Shown here: one piece after another, positions 29,209 through 39,616 of the stretch
Position numbering within the stretch: position 1 is the stretch's first letter
Layout of the letters: each line of letters opens with the position of its first letter
NCBI GenBank assembly: GCA_028335825.1
Contig: JAIOKI010000014.1
Span: 124,001-188,000 of the forward strand
Direction of reading: 5' to 3'
Length of the DNA stretch: 64,000 nucleotides
Source: Nosema muscidifuracis
Taxonomy: Eukaryota; Microsporidia; Nosematidae
Notes under the pieces: model-generated
Databases searched by the model: none
Seen by the model: the letters and a program-made list of their open reading frames with translations, nothing else
What the model was told of the DNA's origin: nothing
Position numbers and translations under genes: made by a program

Positions 29209-29668
29209 TTATATTTTATCTCTATAAATTTGTAATTAATAAAAATTAATTTATTTTATCTAAATTAAAAATAGATAAGAATGAGATAATAAATGCAATT
29301 TAATAATTATCATTTTAAAAATTATGTACAGATATTTTAATTTATAATAGAAAAAAATCTTCACATTATCTTTAAAAATAAAATAATATAAAGATTTTAT
29401 TTTTATAAACAATAGTTAAGAAAAATCCTTCATTTGTCTTAATAAAAATCATCCTTTTATATAAATAAAGATTGAAAAATTATCATTAATAAAATCATCA
29501 CATTATCTCTAAAAAAATCATCCATTTAACTTTATAAAATATCCTTTTATATAAATAAAAATCCTTTATTTATCTTTAATAAAATATCTATTCATATAAA
29601 TAAAATCATCCATTTATTTTTAAATTACTATTGATATCAAATTTTTCTTTTTATTCTAATTTAACCCC
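29209..29668. other. AT-rich spacer with short repeats
   Basis: About 460 bases containing variants of atccttttatataaataaa from 29440 to 29620. No gene or RNA signal was seen. Confidence 0.6.
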
Positions 29669-30478
29669 ATGAAGCTATTTCTCTATAAAAAAAACAAATT
29701 ATCAATATTTAATAAAATATACATAAATATATGCGTAAGTATAATCCAAATATTAGAATATCTCATAAATAATCAGAAGTTGCTATTTTTTTACAATTTA
29801 TTATATTATTTAGAATATTTACAACCATTTTATTCATTAGCTATCATTTTTAACCCGATTTTATATCTCCTCAATTACCACAGGTTTTTAATTCCATCTG
29901 ATTTTAAAATAGCATTTATAGCTGATGGTAATAGAAGATATTTAAAAAGAAAGAATAAAAATATGAAGGAAGTCAAGAAAGAAGGATTACTAAAAATAAA
30001 TGAAATTATAGATTTTTGTAATAATCTTAAAATATTAGAAGTCGGATTCTTTTGTTTAAGTATAAATAATCTAAAAAGAACTGATGATGAATTAGAAAAT
30101 ATTCTTCAGATATTCAAATATAGAAAACAGGTCAATAATTGTAAAATTAGAGTATTTGGTAATCTAGATTTACTACCAGAAGAATCAAAAAATAATTTAA
30201 ATTATCTTGAAGATTCTACTAAAAATAATGAAGGAGTGATTGTTAATCTTTTTATAGCTTATAGTTCAAAAGATGAGATTGAAAATGGAATACAATTTTC
30301 AGGAAATGTTGATCTTATAATAAGAACTAGTGGAGAAAAAAGATTATCAGATTTCTTAATATTGCAATGTTGTAAGGGATCAAATATTTTCTTCTGTAAT
30401 GCTTTATGGCCTGAAATAACTATTTTTCATGTATGGTTGATAATTTTTAAATATAAATTAGAAAAAATATTTTTTTAA
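29669..30478 (+). CDS. RER2: Cis-prenyltransferase (dehydrodolichyl diphosphate synthase)
   Basis: A 269-residue enzyme that extends farnesyl diphosphate with isopentenyl units to make the dolichol precursor needed for glycosylation. Family motifs are IAFIADGNRRYLKRK, with the catalytic Asp and Gly-Asn, RTSGEKRLSDFLI, and LWPEI near the C-terminus. The first 80 residues are hydrophobic and probably attach it to the ER. CCCC directly precedes the ATG. It belongs to the same isoprenoid route as mevalonate kinase at 39617-40537. Between yeast RER2 and SRT1 the choice is arbitrary. Confidence 0.93.
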   Translation: MKLFLYKKNKLSIFNKIYINICVSIIQILEYLINNQKLLFFYNLLYYLEYLQPFYSLAIIFNPILYLLNYHRFLIPSDFKIAFIADGNRRYLKRKNKNMKEVKKEGLLKINEIIDFCNNLKILEVGFFCLSINNLKRTDDELENILQIFKYRKQVNNCKIRVFGNLDLLPEESKNNLNYLEDSTKNNEGVIVNLFIAYSSKDEIENGIQFSGNVDLIIRTSGEKRLSDFLILQCCKGSNIFFCNALWPEITIFHVWLIIFKYKLEKIFF

Positions 30479-30798
30479 TATATTAAATATTATGTCAAAA
30501 AATATTTAATAAATTTTTCTTATATTTAATAAATTTACTTACACATTTAATAAATTTTATTAAAACATTTTTAACTTTTCTTACATTAAATTTTATAAAG
30601 TCAAATATTTAATTTTATTAAGTCATTTAACTTTTATTATATTTAATAAATTTTATTAAGTCATTTAAATTTACTTACATATTAAATAAATTTTATAAGT
30701 CGAATATTTAATTTTATTAAAACATTTTTAACTTTTCTTACATTAAATTTTATAAAGTCGAATATTTAATTTTTCTACATTTTAATTTCTATTGATAT
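30479..30798. repeat. AT-rich spacer with degenerate repeats
   Basis: A 320-base convergent spacer made of variants of aattttattaagtcatttaa and cttacattaaattttataaa. Nothing else seen. Confidence 0.7.
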
Positions 30799-32277
30799 TT
30801 ATGCTTTTTTAACACCCACACATTGAGTATATAACTCTTCAATATCATCAGCATCACATGAATGGTGATGATTAAGATGATAGTAAAGACCATTCTTGTT
30901 CTTGTACTTTTTACTACAATCAGAAAAAGGACAAGAGAATGGTTTAATTACCTTCAGCTTTTCTTCTGAGTGTACAAACTTAACATGATAATTTAATCCA
31001 TTTCTACTAGTAAAAGGATCGCCACAGAAATTACAGCTATAAGAATTCTTATGCTTGGTTTCCTTTATTTTACTAGTAGATCTTTCTTTATCATTTATTT
31101 GATTAAGTTTGATCTCAGATTCACATATATCAATTTTATCATCTTTTTCTTGTTCATTGACAATTTCTGTAGTGGGAAGACATTCTACTTCATTTAATGA
31201 TGAATTATCTTTTAAAAGATTCTGTTCACTCTTAAACTTTCTTTTTTGTACTGGATCAGCTTCTACATTAAATTTTAAAATGAAATTATCAACTTTTTTT
31301 TCTTTTTTAACCTTTTGCTCATTTTTCATTTTACGCTTTTTTACCTTTCTTTTATATATTGAATTATCTTCTGAAGAATCATCATTGACAATTTTTTGTA
31401 ATATCTCTGGAACTGCACTTTTTCTTCTAATAGTCTTTCTTTCAGTAGATTCTACTTCTAAATTATTCATTTCCGTCTTAATTATTGATTCAGATACAAT
31501 TTGTTTAGATCTTTCTTTTTTTGATTTATTTTCTTTAATTTTTCTACTTCTTTTTTCTTTTTTTATTCTTCTTCCTCTTTTATTATTTGAAGATGCTTTG
31601 CTTGTTTCTTTATCAATTTTATCTTTAGCTAATAAAAAGTCTACTGCTGATATTGGATTTTCCTCTTTAATTAAACTATAATTCTCACCATAAGATAAAC
31701 TTGTATCTTTTTCTTTTAATAAGTTAGAATAATCTTCTCTATATGTACTTGAATTCTCTTCATTAGATAAGTTTAAATTCTGCTCATTCATGAAATAATC
31801 TTCATTTAAAATATTTATATATTCATCATTACATAAATTTTGATTGTCTTCACCTTCAATTAGATTTTGATTCCATTTTTCAATTTTATTCTTTTCATAC
31901 TCAGCTAATGGTGAATAATCTCCAGTATAAAGACAATTAATGAATAACTGTATAAATTCCGCATCAGGATATGTAAAACAATTTTCACATCTTAAACTAC
32001 TCTCAATGAAATCTCTACTAGGAAAAAGTGGTTCAACAAAATGAGTCTTATTATTCAATGAATAGCGCATTTTAACTAAATTTTCAGCTGCAATATTTTC
32101 TAGCTCACTAAAATTTTCTTGATAAAACATTTTATCTTGTTTTTTCCTATTAGAAGATAACTTGCCGGAACTACTACTAACAGACTTCTTTCGTATACTC
32201 TTTTTATTGGTGCTACTTCTAGAATTATTTCGGTTCGATTTTTTTTTAGAAATACTTCGACTTGATTGTATTGCCAT
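30799..32277 (-). CDS. C2H2 zinc-finger protein, SFP1-like
   Basis: A 492-residue probable transcription factor. Two C2H2 fingers lie at the C-terminus: CNFCGDPFTSRNGLNYHVKF ending in H, and CPFSDCSKKYKNKNGLYYHL followed by HHH. The KxYKNxNGLxYHxxHHH form of the second finger is typical of the yeast Sfp1 type, a regulator of ribosomal protein and ribosome-biogenesis genes. The N-terminus is very basic (Ser/Lys/Arg-rich, nuclear-localising). Residues about 135-230 are acidic and Asn-rich, and about 235-330 are again Lys-rich. CCCC lies five bases before the ATG. The fingers are secure; the SFP1 role is inference. Confidence 0.85.
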   Translation of the reverse strand: MAIQSSRSISKKKSNRNNSRSSTNKKSIRKKSVSSSSGKLSSNRKKQDKMFYQENFSELENIAAENLVKMRYSLNNKTHFVEPLFPSRDFIESSLRCENCFTYPDAEFIQLFINCLYTGDYSPLAEYEKNKIEKWNQNLIEGEDNQNLCNDEYINILNEDYFMNEQNLNLSNEENSSTYREDYSNLLKEKDTSLSYGENYSLIKEENPISAVDFLLAKDKIDKETSKASSNNKRGRRIKKEKRSRKIKENKSKKERSKQIVSESIIKTEMNNLEVESTERKTIRRKSAVPEILQKIVNDDSSEDNSIYKRKVKKRKMKNEQKVKKEKKVDNFILKFNVEADPVQKRKFKSEQNLLKDNSSLNEVECLPTTEIVNEQEKDDKIDICESEIKLNQINDKERSTSKIKETKHKNSYSCNFCGDPFTSRNGLNYHVKFVHSEEKLKVIKPFSCPFSDCSKKYKNKNGLYYHLNHHHSCDADDIEELYTQCVGVKKA

Positions 32278-33729
32278 ATGAAGGGGTCTTTGTCAGAAAA
32301 AGTAAAAAGAATATTAGTTTGATAATAACAATAAAATAACAAAAAAAGAAACTAAATATTTTTTCAACACTCAAATTATTTTTTTAAATGAATTGTAATT
32401 TGTGAATATTCAAATGTCATTTTTAATTTTTTTTTAAAAAGAAAAGTAGAATTTTTTTATTTGTTGTAAAATGCAAACAAATCATAAAATAATGTGAGGA
32501 ACCCCATTTTTAAAAAAATTTAGAAATTGATCTTTCAAAAGTTAATTCTTTTAATTTATTTTTAAATTGATCAAATTTAAAGATGTATTCAAATTCATTA
32601 TTAAAAGATAAAATTTAATTATATTTTCTATACATAAAAATTGATCAAAATAATTTTTTATTCAATAAATTATCAATTAAATATGATATAAAATAAAAAA
32701 AAAGAAGCAGAAATCAAATTTGTAAAATATTTTTAAAAGAAGAGGTTTAAAATTAAATTAAGATTCTTCTTATTTTTTTAATGAATTCTTTCAATATAAA
32801 TCATATTTAAAATCATAGAATATTTTAATATTATAGATTTAATTAAATAAACTATTAAAAAATTAAACTTTTGATTAATTCTTTTATAGTTTTATTAATT
32901 TATTTATTATATTTAGATTTATATATGTTTGTAAAGAGATATACTAATTAGATTTATTATATATTAATTAGATTTATAAAGATATGTTTATAAAGATTTA
33001 TACTAATTAGATTTATATTGATAATATTTAATTATATTTATATTGATAATATTTATAAAGTATTATACTAATTAGATTTATATTGATATATATTGATAAT
33101 ATTTATAAAGATATATACTAATTAGATTATATTGATAATATTTATATATAAAAAGATATATATTTATTATATATTAATTAGATTTATATGTAAAAAATCA
33201 TATTAACCTGTTCACTAAATTTCTAAGATATAAAACTAATTTTTTATTATATTTCTATTATTTAAATTAAGTTAATTTATTTAATCGATAAGGATTCAAA
33301 TATTATTTAAAATCTCTGAACAATTCAAAGTATAAAAATTCATTTTCAATCTTCTCTTTTAAAAATTAGGAATGCATAAACAAATAACCGTCTAGTACTT
33401 GATAAATTTAATAAAAATATTTGATTAAGATTTCAAGTCTAGAATGATTTTTGTTATTAATTTTTAAAAAATCTCTGATATCAAGAAGATAATTTCATAA
33501 AATTAAATTATAAGATATTTGTAATTTTCTGTATAACTTAATGAATAACTATATAAATTTAAAGATTTAACAAGATCTTAAAGATTAACTCTCAAAGAAT
33601 AGCTATATAAATTTAAAGATTAACTCTCAAAGATTTAAAGATCTTAAAGATTAACTCTCAAAAAACAACTTTAAAGATATTTTTAATTGAAAATTTATCA
33701 CATTTAAATTATTTTAAATATTTCATCCC
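32278..33729. other. Longest spacer (1.45 kb), AT-rich with repeats
   Basis: No coding region. Two repeat zones stand out: 32930-33190, with variants of actaattagatttatattga, and 33540-33670, with aaagattaactctcaaagaa. A C4 run at 32503-32506 has no ATG close enough to count as a start signal. Confidence 0.6.
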
Positions 33730-34638
33730 ATGCACAATTTCTTAAGAAATCCTTCTTGCTCATTTTTTACTAAAAATTTTAATGAAGAATCAGTTGATTT
33801 GATAAGAAGTTGTACTGATGTATCAAATCTTAATAAAACTCTATCAGATTTATTTTGTAAAGTAACTGATCCTGATATGCATACAAACATAACTAAAAGT
33901 ATACTTACTACATTAAAATATCATCAAATTGATCCTTTAATATATTTAAAAGGAATATCTATTCATATAAACTCACCTGGTACATTATTATACGAACATT
34001 CTGTAATACTAACAGCATCAATTTATGAAGATTCTTCTTTCAATTTTACTCATTTTAAACAGATAAAAATATTCAAAGATTTAATGCCAGTCTCTTGTTT
34101 TAAGAAAGAATTAAAAAATAAACCAAAGAATAAATTTGATGATAAATTAAAAATAGAAAATAATCTTGATATATTTAAAAACAGTACACCTATTAATTAT
34201 TTACAAGAAGGTATACAAATAATTAAAGATGAATGTGTTGAAAGATTAGATGAAGTTTTTAATAAAATGAAATATTTAATTAAGAAAAGTAGTCAACGAT
34301 TGATTAATAACAAATACGAAGAATATTATGAAGTTATTTTGTCTTATGATGGATATGATTTAATTAAAAGTGATATTATTTATGAATTAGTAGATAGAGT
34401 GTTTGATAAGATAATTGATATAATTATAAAATCTGTATTTGGGAATGAAATATGTTTAAGAAATAAAATTTGCTTGTTAAATGTACTAGTACAAATAGTA
34501 GAAAAAGATAAAGAAAGGAGGTCTATAAAAATAAGAGAATTATTAAAAAATGAATATAAAAAAGAGAATATTTATTCTCATGAAATTGTACAGTGTAATT
34601 TGAAATATTTATTTGAACTTTGTGAATCTAAAAGATAA
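33730..34638 (+). CDS. Unrecognised protein
   Basis: A 302-residue protein with a CCC signal directly before the ATG, so an expressed gene is likely. Residues 1-115 contain mixed strands (GISIHINSPGTLLYEHSVIL). A Lys-rich linker at about 125-155 is followed by a helical C-terminal half (IIKDECVERLDEVFNKMKYL). No membrane span, signal peptide or known motif was found. A degraded copy of about 40 bases from its C-terminal coding region follows the stop. It starts MHN, as do three other genes in the window. Confidence 0.68.
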   Translation: MHNFLRNPSCSFFTKNFNEESVDLIRSCTDVSNLNKTLSDLFCKVTDPDMHTNITKSILTTLKYHQIDPLIYLKGISIHINSPGTLLYEHSVILTASIYEDSSFNFTHFKQIKIFKDLMPVSCFKKELKNKPKNKFDDKLKIENNLDIFKNSTPINYLQEGIQIIKDECVERLDEVFNKMKYLIKKSSQRLINNKYEEYYEVILSYDGYDLIKSDIIYELVDRVFDKIIDIIIKSVFGNEICLRNKICLLNVLVQIVEKDKERRSIKIRELLKNEYKKENIYSHEIVQCNLKYLFELCESKR

Positions 34639-34675
34639 TGAAAATATTCTCATGAAATTATACAGTGTAATTTGA
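34571..34675. repeat. Duplicated 3' tail of the preceding gene
   Basis: The segment attctcatgaaattgtacag and the bases after it near 34575-34611 recur at 34650-34675 and beyond, just past the stop, with one or two differences. Confidence 0.85.
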
Positions 34676-34905
34676 AATAAATATTTTTGATTTATATTAA
34701 AAAATATATATTGCGTTATATTAAATAATTAATAAGATATAATTATTAAACAATAATAAGATAATAATTATTAAGTAATTAATAAGATACAATTATTAAG
34801 TAATTAATAAGATAATAATTATTAAACAATAATAAGATATAATTTTTAAGTAATAATAAGATATATTTATTAAACAATAATATTTTATGTAAACATTTTT
34901 CATTA

Positions 34906-34987
34906 GGCAACGTGGCCGAGTGGTTAAGGCGACGGATTTGAAATCCGTTAGGCGTGTCCTGCGTTGGTTCGAATCCAGCCGTTGTCG
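34906..34987 (+). tRNA. tRNA-Ser(UGA)
   Basis: An 82-base type II tRNA. The acceptor stem is GGCAACG pairing with CGTTGTC, with a G discriminator at 34987. The D arm is TGGCCGAGTGGTTAAGGC. The anticodon stem-loop is ACGGA-TTTGAAA-TCCGT, giving anticodon TGA, which reads UCA serine codons. A long variable arm follows, as expected for serine. The T arm GTTGG-TTCGAAT-CCAGC contains a perfect B box. There is no intron and CCA is not encoded. A T6 run follows as a Pol III terminator. Confidence 0.96.
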
Positions 34988-34988
34988 A

Positions 34989-34994
34989 TTTTTT
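34989..34994 (+). terminator. Pol III terminator of tRNA-Ser
   Basis: A run of six T begins two bases after the mature tRNA end. Confidence 0.85.
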
Positions 34995-35020
34995 ATAAAA
35001 AAATATTTATTTTTATTAAT

Positions 35021-35716
35021 TTATTCTTCTTCTACTATTTTAAATAAAGTCTGCTTCAGTACTGTTATATCTTCATTAGAATCAATTTTCTTATCTCCTT
35101 TAACTAATACTACATTTTTATCAGTGTATTTCTTAAATTCTTTATAAAAATCATCAATTTTCATTTTATGATTCATTTTTACAATAATTCTCTGTGTATC
35201 AACCAAAATTTTAAATTTAATATCTCCATCTTCATCCATTATAATTTCATCAGGACATGAAATATTAAGTGGTTTACTAAATTTAAGAACATGTTTTTTA
35301 TTATCATCATAATTTTTAGGTTTTTCTTTCTCAATAGTATTTTCTTTATACATCTCTTTTTCCTTTTCTTTAAATACAACTTCAGCTCGAGTATCGTCTA
35401 CTCCTAAAACATCAGCTTCAAATTCATTATTTTCTAACATCTTCTTTAATCTTATATTGTTATCTACAGAATAATCATAAAACTTGTTATTAACGAGTAG
35501 TCCATTTTTATAACTAGTTATTATATTCTGAGTAGGTCTTGAATCAACAGCTAGACCACTACTTCCACCTCCTACATACAACTCATTAGATAATTTGTTG
35601 GCTAGATCGTATGCTTGATCAATGTTCCCATTGGATTTAATATCAGCTTCGAGTGCCTGATCGTATGAACAATTCGTTTTTGTCATAATTTTACGTATTC
35701 TAGATTTTTGGTCCAT
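35021..35716 (-). CDS. SHP1: SHP1/p47-like Cdc48 cofactor
   Basis: A 231-residue protein with the order UBA-like, SEP, UBX. Residues 1-43 form a UBA-like segment (IRKIMTKTNCSYDQALEAD). Residues about 65-120 match an SEP domain (YKNGLLVNNKFYDY, then RLKKMLENNEFEADVL). The last 80 residues form a UBX-type ubiquitin fold (RIIVKMNHKMKIDDFY). Such proteins tie the Cdc48/p97 ATPase to ubiquitinated cargo and membrane fusion. It is compact compared with yeast Shp1 (over 400 residues). The start at 35716 is set by GGG at 35719-35721. DOA1, another Cdc48 partner, lies in the same window. Confidence 0.82.
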   Translation of the reverse strand: MDQKSRIRKIMTKTNCSYDQALEADIKSNGNIDQAYDLANKLSNELYVGGGSSGLAVDSRPTQNIITSYKNGLLVNNKFYDYSVDNNIRLKKMLENNEFEADVLGVDDTRAEVVFKEKEKEMYKENTIEKEKPKNYDDNKKHVLKFSKPLNISCPDEIIMDEDGDIKFKILVDTQRIIVKMNHKMKIDDFYKEFKKYTDKNVVLVKGDKKIDSNEDITVLKQTLFKIVEEE

Positions 35717-35718
35717 TA

Positions 35719-35721
35719 GGG
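35719..35721 (-). promoter_or_regulatory. CCC start signal of SHP1
   Basis: GGG on the + strand, two bases before the ATG in its sense. It fixes the start seven codons inside the longest open frame. Confidence 0.65.
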
Positions 35722-35844
35722 CACAACAAACAAACAAATTTATATAAAGAAAAAGGAGACAAATTAAAAGAAAAATAAATCTTATTGGTATATTAAAAAA
35801 AAATTATTAATGCAAAGTATTATACTTTATTAATATTTCTCTAA

Positions 35845-36069
35845 TTTTTTTATTAATATTTATTATCCCTCAATAATTTATTAATATTTTTTATGAATAT
35901 TTATTAATATTTATCATCCCTCAATAATTTATTAATATTTCTCTAAAAATTTATAAATATTTCTTATCCCTAATAATTTAATAATATTTTTTATGAATAT
36001 TTATTATCCCTCAATAATTTATTCTTATCCCTAATTTTTTTATTAATATTTCCTATCCCTCAATAATTT
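35845..36069 (+). repeat. Repeat array carrying CCC motifs upstream of LSM2
   Basis: Five to seven degenerate units of tatccctcaataatttatta. Each carries a CCC like the one that directly precedes LSM2; the last unit's ATTTA runs into the LSM2 ATG. Confidence 0.85.
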
Positions 36070-36309
36070 ATGCTATTTTATGAATATTTCTTAACAAAAA
36101 TCAATACACGAATATCTTTGGTACTAAAAAATGATATAAAAATATCTGCCACACTTCTTCATGTAGATCCTTTTATTAATTTAACTATTGGAGATATAGA
36201 GACTGATGAGATATCTTTACAAAATATGGATCAGTGTTCTGTAAGAGGATTTTCTATAAGAACAGTTGAAGTTGAGAAAGATGATTTTGTTAATAAACTT
36301 AATGATTGA
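36070..36309 (+). CDS. LSM2: Sm-like protein LSm2
   Basis: A 79-residue Sm-fold protein. Its opening MLFYEYFLTKINTRISLVLK, then ND, matches LSm2 (Sm1 motif), DPFINLTIGDI is the Sm1 core, and VRGFSIRTVEV matches the Sm2 motif (xxIRGxxVxxV). LSm2 sits in both the LSm1-7 ring (mRNA decay) and the LSm2-8 ring (U6 snRNA). The protein is slightly shorter than the yeast one. Its presence fits either mRNA turnover or a retained spliceosome. The CCC signal is eleven bases upstream, within a repeat array. Confidence 0.9.
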   Translation: MLFYEYFLTKINTRISLVLKNDIKISATLLHVDPFINLTIGDIETDEISLQNMDQCSVRGFSIRTVEVEKDDFVNKLND

Positions 36310-37117
36310 TCTAGATTGTGTCTAACTAATTTAAGTAAGATTGTTCATATACAAAATGAAGAAAATTAAAATTTTGTTTAGATTTATAATTTTAATACAT
36401 AAAAATTAATTGAGTTTACAATTAAATTTACATATAAGAAAATTTAAATATTTAAGTATGAAGAAATTACTAATATTAAAATAATATAAAAGTTAGCAAT
36501 ACTTTAAATAATATAAAAGTTAACAATGATTTAAATATTACATATAAAGAAATTACTAATATTAAAATAATATAAAAGTTAACAATACTTTAAATAATAT
36601 AAAAGTTAGCAATGATTTAAATATTACATATAAAGAAATTACTAATATTAAAATAATATAAAAGTTAACAATACTTTAAATAATATAAAAGTTAGCAATA
36701 ATTTTATAATCCTTAATAAAAAAACACTTCTATTCTCAAAACGAGAAATCTTAAAATTAAAAACATAAGGAAATTTTAATACATAACAAATTAACTGATC
36801 TAAAATGATATTTAAAATATAAAAAATATATCATAATTTCTAATACATAAAAGTTTAACTAGATTTTATGATGTATATTATCAATTGTCAGATGTTACAG
36901 CTTTTTTTTAAATTATTAAATAAATCTTAATTTTTATTAGAAGACAATTTCAAATATATTTTATAAAAAAAATAGTTTGACTTACTTAACAGTATCTTAT
37001 TAAAATTTTCTTGGGGTTATTTTTAATTTATTTTCTAAAACTTTGATTGGTTGTTTTAAAAATAATAAAATGTTTTAAAAAATATAAAAATAACCCGTAA
37101 ACAAAAAATAATAAAAA
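36310..37117. repeat. AT-rich spacer with an 87-bp x 3 repeat
   Basis: Units at 36465-36700 contain attaaaataatataaaagtta and caatactttaaataat with near-identity. The rest is plain AT-rich sequence, with a somewhat less biased part at 36720-36760. No gene was found. Confidence 0.8.
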
Positions 37118-39244
37118 ATGTTAAGAAGTGAAAAAATGGAACTTATTAGCTTGTATTTGAGCAAAGATAATGCACGAAAATGTGTAACAGAACTAGGAGA
37201 GAATGAAATAACTCATTTTATAGATCTTAATAATAACTTAAAAAATGATAAATTATTGTACACAAATGAACTGAAACATATTGAGAAATTACAAGCAAGA
37301 CTCAATTTTTTAGGAAAATATCTTGAAGATGTAGAATTAGCTGATGTAAAGAATAGTGATCTGGATTTCGTAGAAGAAGAAATTAATAAATACTACAATA
37401 GAATGGTTCAACTTAAATCTATTAAAAAAGAGACACATGCTAAATTAGTTAAACTTAAAGAAGATCTTCATATGGTAGAAGATATGGAAAGATTTGTGTC
37501 TGAAGTTAGTGGAGATTCCAATTGTTTAAAATTTGAATTCGTTACCGGTATTGTGGATAGAAGTAAGAAATTTCTTATTAAAAAAATTTTACACCAGGCA
37601 TTAAGAAGGAATTTAGTAGTAAAGACTAGAGATAATGAGAAAAATCACAAAGTTGTATTCATAATATTTACTCATGGAAGAGAAGCACTTGAAAAAATGA
37701 AGAAAATTTTTGTTTCTTTAGGAGGAAGAGCTCTCGATATGGATAAATATAATGAACCAAAGAAGAATTTACTAGCACTTACTTCTGTAATAAGTCAGAT
37801 TGAGAATGTTGAAGAACATAATAAAGAAGCTATGAAGAAAGAAATTGATAAAATTTCTAATTTGTACTTGACATTGAAGTTCTACATTGATAAAGAGTAT
37901 AGGCTTTACAGCACTCTTAATAAATTTAATTTTGACAAAGGAAGAGATAGTTTAATGGGAGAAGCTTGGATAAGAAAGGATGATTTATATAAATTAGAGA
38001 AAATGTCAGAATCTTCAGAAGATTCTGATTGGCATTTCGTATTCGAAAGACAAAAAGATACGAAAGAGATTCCTCCTTCATCTTTTAGATTAAATGAATA
38101 CACAGAAGTATTTCAGAATTTAATAAATGTCTATGGAATTCCTTCATATGGTGAAATCAATCCTGCGATTTTTATGATATTTTTATTTCCAATGTTATTC
38201 GGTGTGATGTTTGGGGATGTTTTCCATGGTGCTATATTAGTTTTAATGGCTTGGTATATGATAAGACATCGAAATAAGTTATATAAAAATTATAAATCTA
38301 TAAAACTATTAATTGATGGTAGATATGTTCTATTTCTATGTGGATTATCTTCGATATTATTTGGATTTTTATATTCTGATTTTACTTCCTATCCTATAAA
38401 TTTATTTGGTGGACGTATAGCTAATAGAAATAGTAAAGATGATATTTATCCTTTCGGAATAGATCCGGACTGGCATCATGCAAAAAATGAAATGGAATTT
38501 ACAAATTCTGTTAAAATGAAATTATCAATTATTATTGGATTCTTCCATATGGGACTTGGTGTAGTAATTTCATTTTTAAATGCTTTCTATTTTTCTGATA
38601 AGGCAGATCTTTTCTGTGTAGTAATTCCCCAAGCATTAGCATATACTGCTTTTTTAGGATATTTAGTATTCCTAATTATCTATAAATGGCTTTATATTGA
38701 TCTTACTCAAGAAAATCCATCTCTTATATCTACTCTAGTTGCTATGTATACTTCTCCGTTTACTATAAAAGAACCAATATTTGAAAGTCAGCAAATAGTT
38801 CAACTATTTATTATAGCCATTCTTTTGATTTCAATTCCATGGATGTTACTAGCTAAACCAATTTATCTTCTTAGAACTAATCAAGTAAAAAAAGATGAGA
38901 AACTTGATGTATGGATGAACCAAGGTATTCACACTATAGAGTTTAGTATAGGACTAGTTAGTAATTCTTCTTCATATTTAAGACTTTGGGCCGTATCTCT
39001 AGCACATTCACAGTTAACAAAAGTACTTGTTCAATTTACTATTGGATTGAATAGTGTATTCTTACAGATAGTATTTTTTCCTTTGTTTGTAGTTGCTACA
39101 ATGGCACTTTTAATAGGTTTAGAAGGATTGGGCTCTTGTTTACATGCATTGAGACTAAATTGGATTGAATTTCATTCTAAATTTTATAAAGGAACTGGTT
39201 ATCAATTTCAACCATTATCATTTAAGAAAGATTATGATGATTGA
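37118..39244 (+). CDS. VPH1: V-type proton ATPase subunit a
   Basis: A 708-residue membrane subunit of the V-ATPase Vo sector, which forms the proton half-channels. The N-terminus MLRSEKMELISLYLSKD and then LGENEITHFIDLN is the usual opening of the a-subunit. The cytosolic arm runs to about residue 340. Six to eight membrane spans follow, starting with NPAIFMIFLFPMLFGVMFGD. The essential channel Arg lies in YLRLWAVSLAHSQLTKVL near residue 620. It is shorter than the yeast form (about 840) through trimmed loops. A CCC lies about 20 bases upstream, and the start matches the family exactly. Confidence 0.96.
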   Translation: MLRSEKMELISLYLSKDNARKCVTELGENEITHFIDLNNNLKNDKLLYTNELKHIEKLQARLNFLGKYLEDVELADVKNSDLDFVEEEINKYYNRMVQLKSIKKETHAKLVKLKEDLHMVEDMERFVSEVSGDSNCLKFEFVTGIVDRSKKFLIKKILHQALRRNLVVKTRDNEKNHKVVFIIFTHGREALEKMKKIFVSLGGRALDMDKYNEPKKNLLALTSVISQIENVEEHNKEAMKKEIDKISNLYLTLKFYIDKEYRLYSTLNKFNFDKGRDSLMGEAWIRKDDLYKLEKMSESSEDSDWHFVFERQKDTKEIPPSSFRLNEYTEVFQNLINVYGIPSYGEINPAIFMIFLFPMLFGVMFGDVFHGAILVLMAWYMIRHRNKLYKNYKSIKLLIDGRYVLFLCGLSSILFGFLYSDFTSYPINLFGGRIANRNSKDDIYPFGIDPDWHHAKNEMEFTNSVKMKLSIIIGFFHMGLGVVISFLNAFYFSDKADLFCVVIPQALAYTAFLGYLVFLIIYKWLYIDLTQENPSLISTLVAMYTSPFTIKEPIFESQQIVQLFIIAILLISIPWMLLAKPIYLLRTNQVKKDEKLDVWMNQGIHTIEFSIGLVSNSSSYLRLWAVSLAHSQLTKVLVQFTIGLNSVFLQIVFFPLFVVATMALLIGLEGLGSCLHALRLNWIEFHSKFYKGTGYQFQPLSFKKDYDD

Positions 39245-39616
39245 ATTAAATATTCATTTTATATATATAATTTTTTTAAATATTAATTTTATGCTAATCA
39301 ATTTTTTTGAATATTAATTTTATGCTAATCAATTTTTTTGAATATTCATTTTATGCTAATCAATTTTATAAATTTCAATTTATATTTAAATCTTTACACA
39401 TATGATTTTTTTAAATATTCATTTTATGCAGATCATTTTTTTAAATTTTCATCTTATGAAGATCATTTTTTTAAATCTTTAATTTAACCTCAAATTTTTG
39501 ATCAATAAAAATTGCAATTTAATATTTTCTAGAATTTTTTTTTACTTTTTTAATTAAATAATAAGACATTTTAATATATTTTGATCAAAATATAAATTTT
39601 TTATCTTTTTATCCTT
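39245..39616. repeat. AT-rich spacer with short tandem repeat
   Basis: Three units of atattaattttatgctaatc at 39280-39365, then related degenerate units. No other signal. Confidence 0.75.

Noticed and set aside
34920-35147. A 75-codon frame starting inside the tRNA-Ser
   Set aside because: It reads through a clear tRNA and antisense to SHP1.
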